Part shown: positions 61,667 through 64,000 of the stretch, in pieces
How the letters are laid out: each line of letters begins with the position of its first letter
How positions within the stretch are numbered: position 1 is the first letter of the stretch
From: Clostridium cibarium
Lineage (GTDB): Bacteria > Bacillota > Clostridia > Clostridiales > Clostridiaceae
Length of the DNA: 64,000 nt
Direction of reading: 5' to 3'
NCBI RefSeq assembly: GCF_014836335.1
Contig: NZ_JACSRA010000008.1
Coordinates: forward strand, 62,001-126,000
Notes under the pieces: generated by a model
Databases searched by the model: none
The model's input: only the letters and a program-made list of their open reading frames with translations
Told to the model about the DNA's origin: nothing
Position numbers and translations under genes: made by a program

Positions 61667-62626
61667 TTATTTTGACAACACTTCGGCGATACTATATAGT
61701 TCTTCATCAAACTTTCTTTCAATAGCTAATGCTTCATCTATATCATCATCTACAATTTTATTATCTCTGATTCCAATAACTCTTGAAGTTTTTCCTTCTA
61801 GTAAAACTTCCACAGCCTTAGCTCCCATTTTTGAAGATAATACTCTATCGAAAGCACTTGGGCTTCCTCCTCTTTGTGTATGTCCTAAAATTGTTGCTCT
61901 TGTTTCTATTCCTGTTACTTCTTCTACTTCTTTAGCAAGATCAAATGCTCCACCAATTCCTTCTGCAAGAATAATTAAGTTATGCATCTTTCCAGCGGCC
62001 TTACCTTCTAAAATCTTTCTGCATAAAGCATCTTTATCAAAACCTAATTCTGGAACCAATATAGCTTCTGCTCCACCTGCAATTCCTGCATGAACAGCTA
62101 TATCTCCACAATGTCTTCCCATTACTTCAACTATTGAAACTCTTTCATGAGAAGTAGAAGTATCTCTTATCTTATTTATTGCATCTATTACAGTATTTAG
62201 TGCAGTATCAAATCCTATTGTATAATCTGTGTAAGCTAAATCATTATCAATGGTTCCTGGAAGTCCTACTGTCTTAACTCCTAATTTCGACAAAAGTTTT
62301 GCTCCCATAAATGAACCATCTCCACCTATTACAACTAGTGCATCAACACCATATGCTTTAAGTATCTTAACAGCTCTTTTTCTTACTTCTTCTTGTTTGA
62401 ATTCAAGACATCTTGCTGTTCTTAAAACTGTTCCACCTCTTTGGATAATATCTGATACTGATGTTCTGTCCATGTTGAATAATTCACCATTAATTAATCC
62501 AGCATATCCTCTTTTAACGCCCATTACTTCAAGTCCGTTCTCTAAAGCTGTTCTAACTACAGCTCTAATAGCAGCATTCATTCCTGGAGCGTCTCCTCCA
62601 CTTGTTAAAATAGCTATCTTTTTCAT
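61667..62626 (-). CDS. pfkA: ATP-dependent 6-phosphofructokinase
   Basis: 319 residues, standard length. [16 protein letters not shown] and [14 protein letters not shown] bind [25 protein letters not shown] holds the catalytic Asp, and [12 protein letters not shown] and [14 protein letters not shown] bind fructose-6-phosphate. The Gly (not Lys) in GGDGS marks ATP dependence. It commits glucose to glycolysis. A strong RBS AAGGAGG precedes the ATG. First gene of the pfkA-pyk operon. Confidence 0.97.
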   Translation of the reverse strand: MKKIAILTSGGDAPGMNAAIRAVVRTALENGLEVMGVKRGYAGLINGELFNMDRTSVSDIIQRGGTVLRTARCLEFKQEEVRKRAVKILKAYGVDALVVIGGDGSFMGAKLLSKLGVKTVGLPGTIDNDLAYTDYTIGFDTALNTVIDAINKIRDTSTSHERVSIVEVMGRHCGDIAVHAGIAGGAEAILVPELGFDKDALCRKILEGKAAGKMHNLIILAEGIGGAFDLAKEVEEVTGIETRATILGHTQRGGSPSAFDRVLSSKMGAKAVEVLLEGKTSRVIGIRDNKIVDDDIDEALAIERKFDEELYSIAEVLSK

Positions 62627-62640
62627 TTTTGTTCCTCCTT

Positions 62641-62736
62641 ACACACAGCCGGGACATCAAAAGTCCCATATATGTTAAATCTGTCCACTTATTAATTACC
62701 GACTTCTATTGTACAAAAATTATGAAGATTTATCAA
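62641..62736 (-). promoter_or_regulatory. pfkA: pfkA promoter and leader hairpin
   Basis: Minus-strand TTGATA (62731-62736), 17-bp spacer, TACAAT (62708-62713). The leader contains GGGAC-ttttgat-GTCCC (62651-62667) just before the ribosome site. The rest of the 420-bp gap to dnaE is AT-rich with no gene seen. Confidence 0.7.
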
Positions 62737-63002
62737 TGGAATTTGCAGAACTTTTACACTTGTTTTTGCACAAAACTACAAATTTATAGTTTTATTTACC
62801 ATAACTATATTATACCCTACATAAAGTAATTTTATAGATAATTTATATATTTTTCACGAATTGATTATTGTAATAATTTTCATTTAAGTATTTATCAATT
62901 TTAGCATGCTAATTTTGACCTTTTTCGCATTTTACCAATGTTTTTCTTAATATTATTTCAATTAATTCCGTATTTTTTCATTATTTTTTCAACATAAAAT
63001 AA

Positions 63003-63037
63003 TGACGGAATTTCGTAATAATTACAAAATCCCGTCA
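63003..63037 (-). terminator. dnaE: Terminator of dnaE
   Basis: TGACGGAATTTCGTAA pairs with TTACAAAATCCCGTCA, and the minus transcript continues TTATTTT; 12 bp past the dnaE stop. Confidence 0.75.
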
Positions 63038-63048
63038 TATAAATTATA

Positions 63049-64000
63049 TTATAAATCTACAATTTTCACATTCTCTATGCCATACTTTTCTTTTATCATT
63101 TCAACGACTTCACTTTCAGAATTGATCCACTTATCTCTATTCAACCTATAATATTGTTTTTTGTCCGCTGCAAATACATAAATAGCAGTATTTCCTTCAA
63201 ATCCTTCAATTAATCCCTTAAGTTCTCTATTAACTTCTCTAACTTTCTCTTCATTTTCGACCTTAATATAAACTTTTTCAGAATTTACCTTTTCTAGTCC
63301 TTCTATATTTTCACAAATTAACTTAGGCAATTCATCTTCTTTAAGACTTATTCTACCTTTTATTTTAACTATTGAATCAACTTGGATTAAGTCTCTAAGT
63401 TTATCCAGAGTTCTTGGGAATACAATAACTTCTATACTATCAGTTAAATCCTCCAAAACCAAAAATGCCATCATAGTATTGTTTCTAGTCACCTTTTGCT
63501 TAACGTCTGTAAGTATCCCACCAATAATAACTGTATCATTATCATTTAACGGAGGATCCTCTATTAATAATTCTCCATCAATATCATTGGATACACTTTC
63601 TTGAAGCATTTCATAAGACTTAAACACAGTTTCTATACTGGTTGAAGTTTGTAAATCTAAACTTTTTTTATATTCATCTAATGGATGCCCAGACAAATAT
63701 AACCCAGTCATCTCTTTTTCCATAGCTAGCAAATTCTTTTTATTAAATTCCTTAATGTTTGGGAAATTCACTTTAGGTAAATCTATTGTATCTTCTGCTA
63801 ATCCAAAAAGACTAATCTGTCCATCTATATTTCTTTTTCTTTCACTTGATACTCCATCCATTACCTTCTCATATACAGCTAGCAACTTGGATCTGAAAAC
63901 ATTAAAGTTATCAAGGACTCCTGCTTTAATCAAACTTTCTACTGCCCTCTTATTTACAGATGATATATCTATTTTGTCAATAAAATCTTCTAATGAATTA
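63049..64000 (-). CDS. dnaE: DNA polymerase III alpha subunit, C-terminal part
   Basis: Partial: the frame stays open through the right window edge, leaving about 317 residues. It shows the end of the HhH region (VNKRAVESLIKAGVLDNF), the GQISLFG linker, LLAMEKEMTGLYLSGHPLDEY, and the OB-fold (VIIGGILTDVKQKVTRNNTMMAFLVLEDLTDSIEVIVFPRTL). This is the replicative polymerase of the DnaE1 type. The dnaE-pfkA-pyk order is a clostridial signature. Confidence 0.95.
   Translation of the reverse strand, partial: NSLEDFIDKIDISSVNKRAVESLIKAGVLDNFNVFRSKLLAVYEKVMDGVSSERKRNIDGQISLFGLAEDTIDLPKVNFPNIKEFNKKNLLAMEKEMTGLYLSGHPLDEYKKSLDLQTSTSIETVFKSYEMLQESVSNDIDGELLIEDPPLNDNDTVIIGGILTDVKQKVTRNNTMMAFLVLEDLTDSIEVIVFPRTLDKLRDLIQVDSIVKIKGRISLKEDELPKLICENIEGLEKVNSEKVYIKVENEEKVREVNRELKGLIEGFEGNTAIYVFAADKKQYYRLNRDKWINSESEVVEMIKEKYGIENVKIVDL

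Overview
The window reads as chromosome of a low-G+C Firmicute, most likely Clostridium sensu stricto. At the right end, genes in AT-rich clostridial codon use run on the minus strand in the order dnaE (3' part, cut by the window edge), pfkA, pyk, a GH1 6-phospho-beta-glucosidase, its GntR regulator, a DUF1540 protein and the 23S rRNA uracil methyltransferase gene rlmD. Species cannot be fixed from the sequence alone.

A block of about 55 kb of accessory DNA lies immediately downstream of rlmD. (i) 0.6-6 kb holds att-like relics of an rlmD 3' end, gene fragments, a cargo run of small enzymes (P-loop kinase, GrpB-family, HD hydrolase, methyltransferase, nucleotidyltransferase) and an unknown gene pair. 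(ii) 6.0-9.9 kb holds three serine-recombinase-family genes and a SHOCT protein. (iii) 10-47 kb is an apparently intact siphovirus-type prophage with visibly higher G+C. Reading right to left along the transcripts it has a sigma factor, a DUF2800/DUF2815/PolA replication block, antirepressor, VapE-type primase-helicase, VRR-NUC, SNF2 helicase, DUF1492 regulator, HNH, P27 small terminase, phage MetK, two DNA methyltransferases, large terminase, portal, ClpP-like protease, HK97 capsid, connectors, tail tube, frameshifted tail chaperone, tape measure, Dit, LamG tail protein, GH18 tail protein, holin and amidase. A peptide deformylase with its own HTH regulator sits on the opposite strand inside it. 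(iv) 47.5-55.3 kb holds a large ImmA/IrrE-HTH protein and a restriction-modification-like island: on the plus strand HTH, an NgoFVII-type PLD nuclease, a Z1 DEAD-type ATPase and a second PLD protein; converging from the other side, an HTH and a C5-cytosine methyltransferase.

The phage genes are packed with start/stop overlaps and form long minus-strand operons. The recombinases presumably drive integration. Relics matching the rlmD 3' end at 0.63-0.74 kb, facing the intact rlmD end at 55.6 kb, suggest that rlmD is the insertion target of this accretion. The phage carries its own SAM synthetase beside two methyltransferases, one of which has an unusual array of about a dozen degenerate TRD-like repeats.

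The main candidates for something new are the two-PLD/Z1/Dcm island, in which the second PLD protein has HxN in place of HxK; a 39-bp two-box element with invariant geometry in front of three phage operons; the repeat-rich methyltransferase; and an iteron-like CTTGTTCC cluster beside a 28-nt alternating purine-pyrimidine tract in the replication module.
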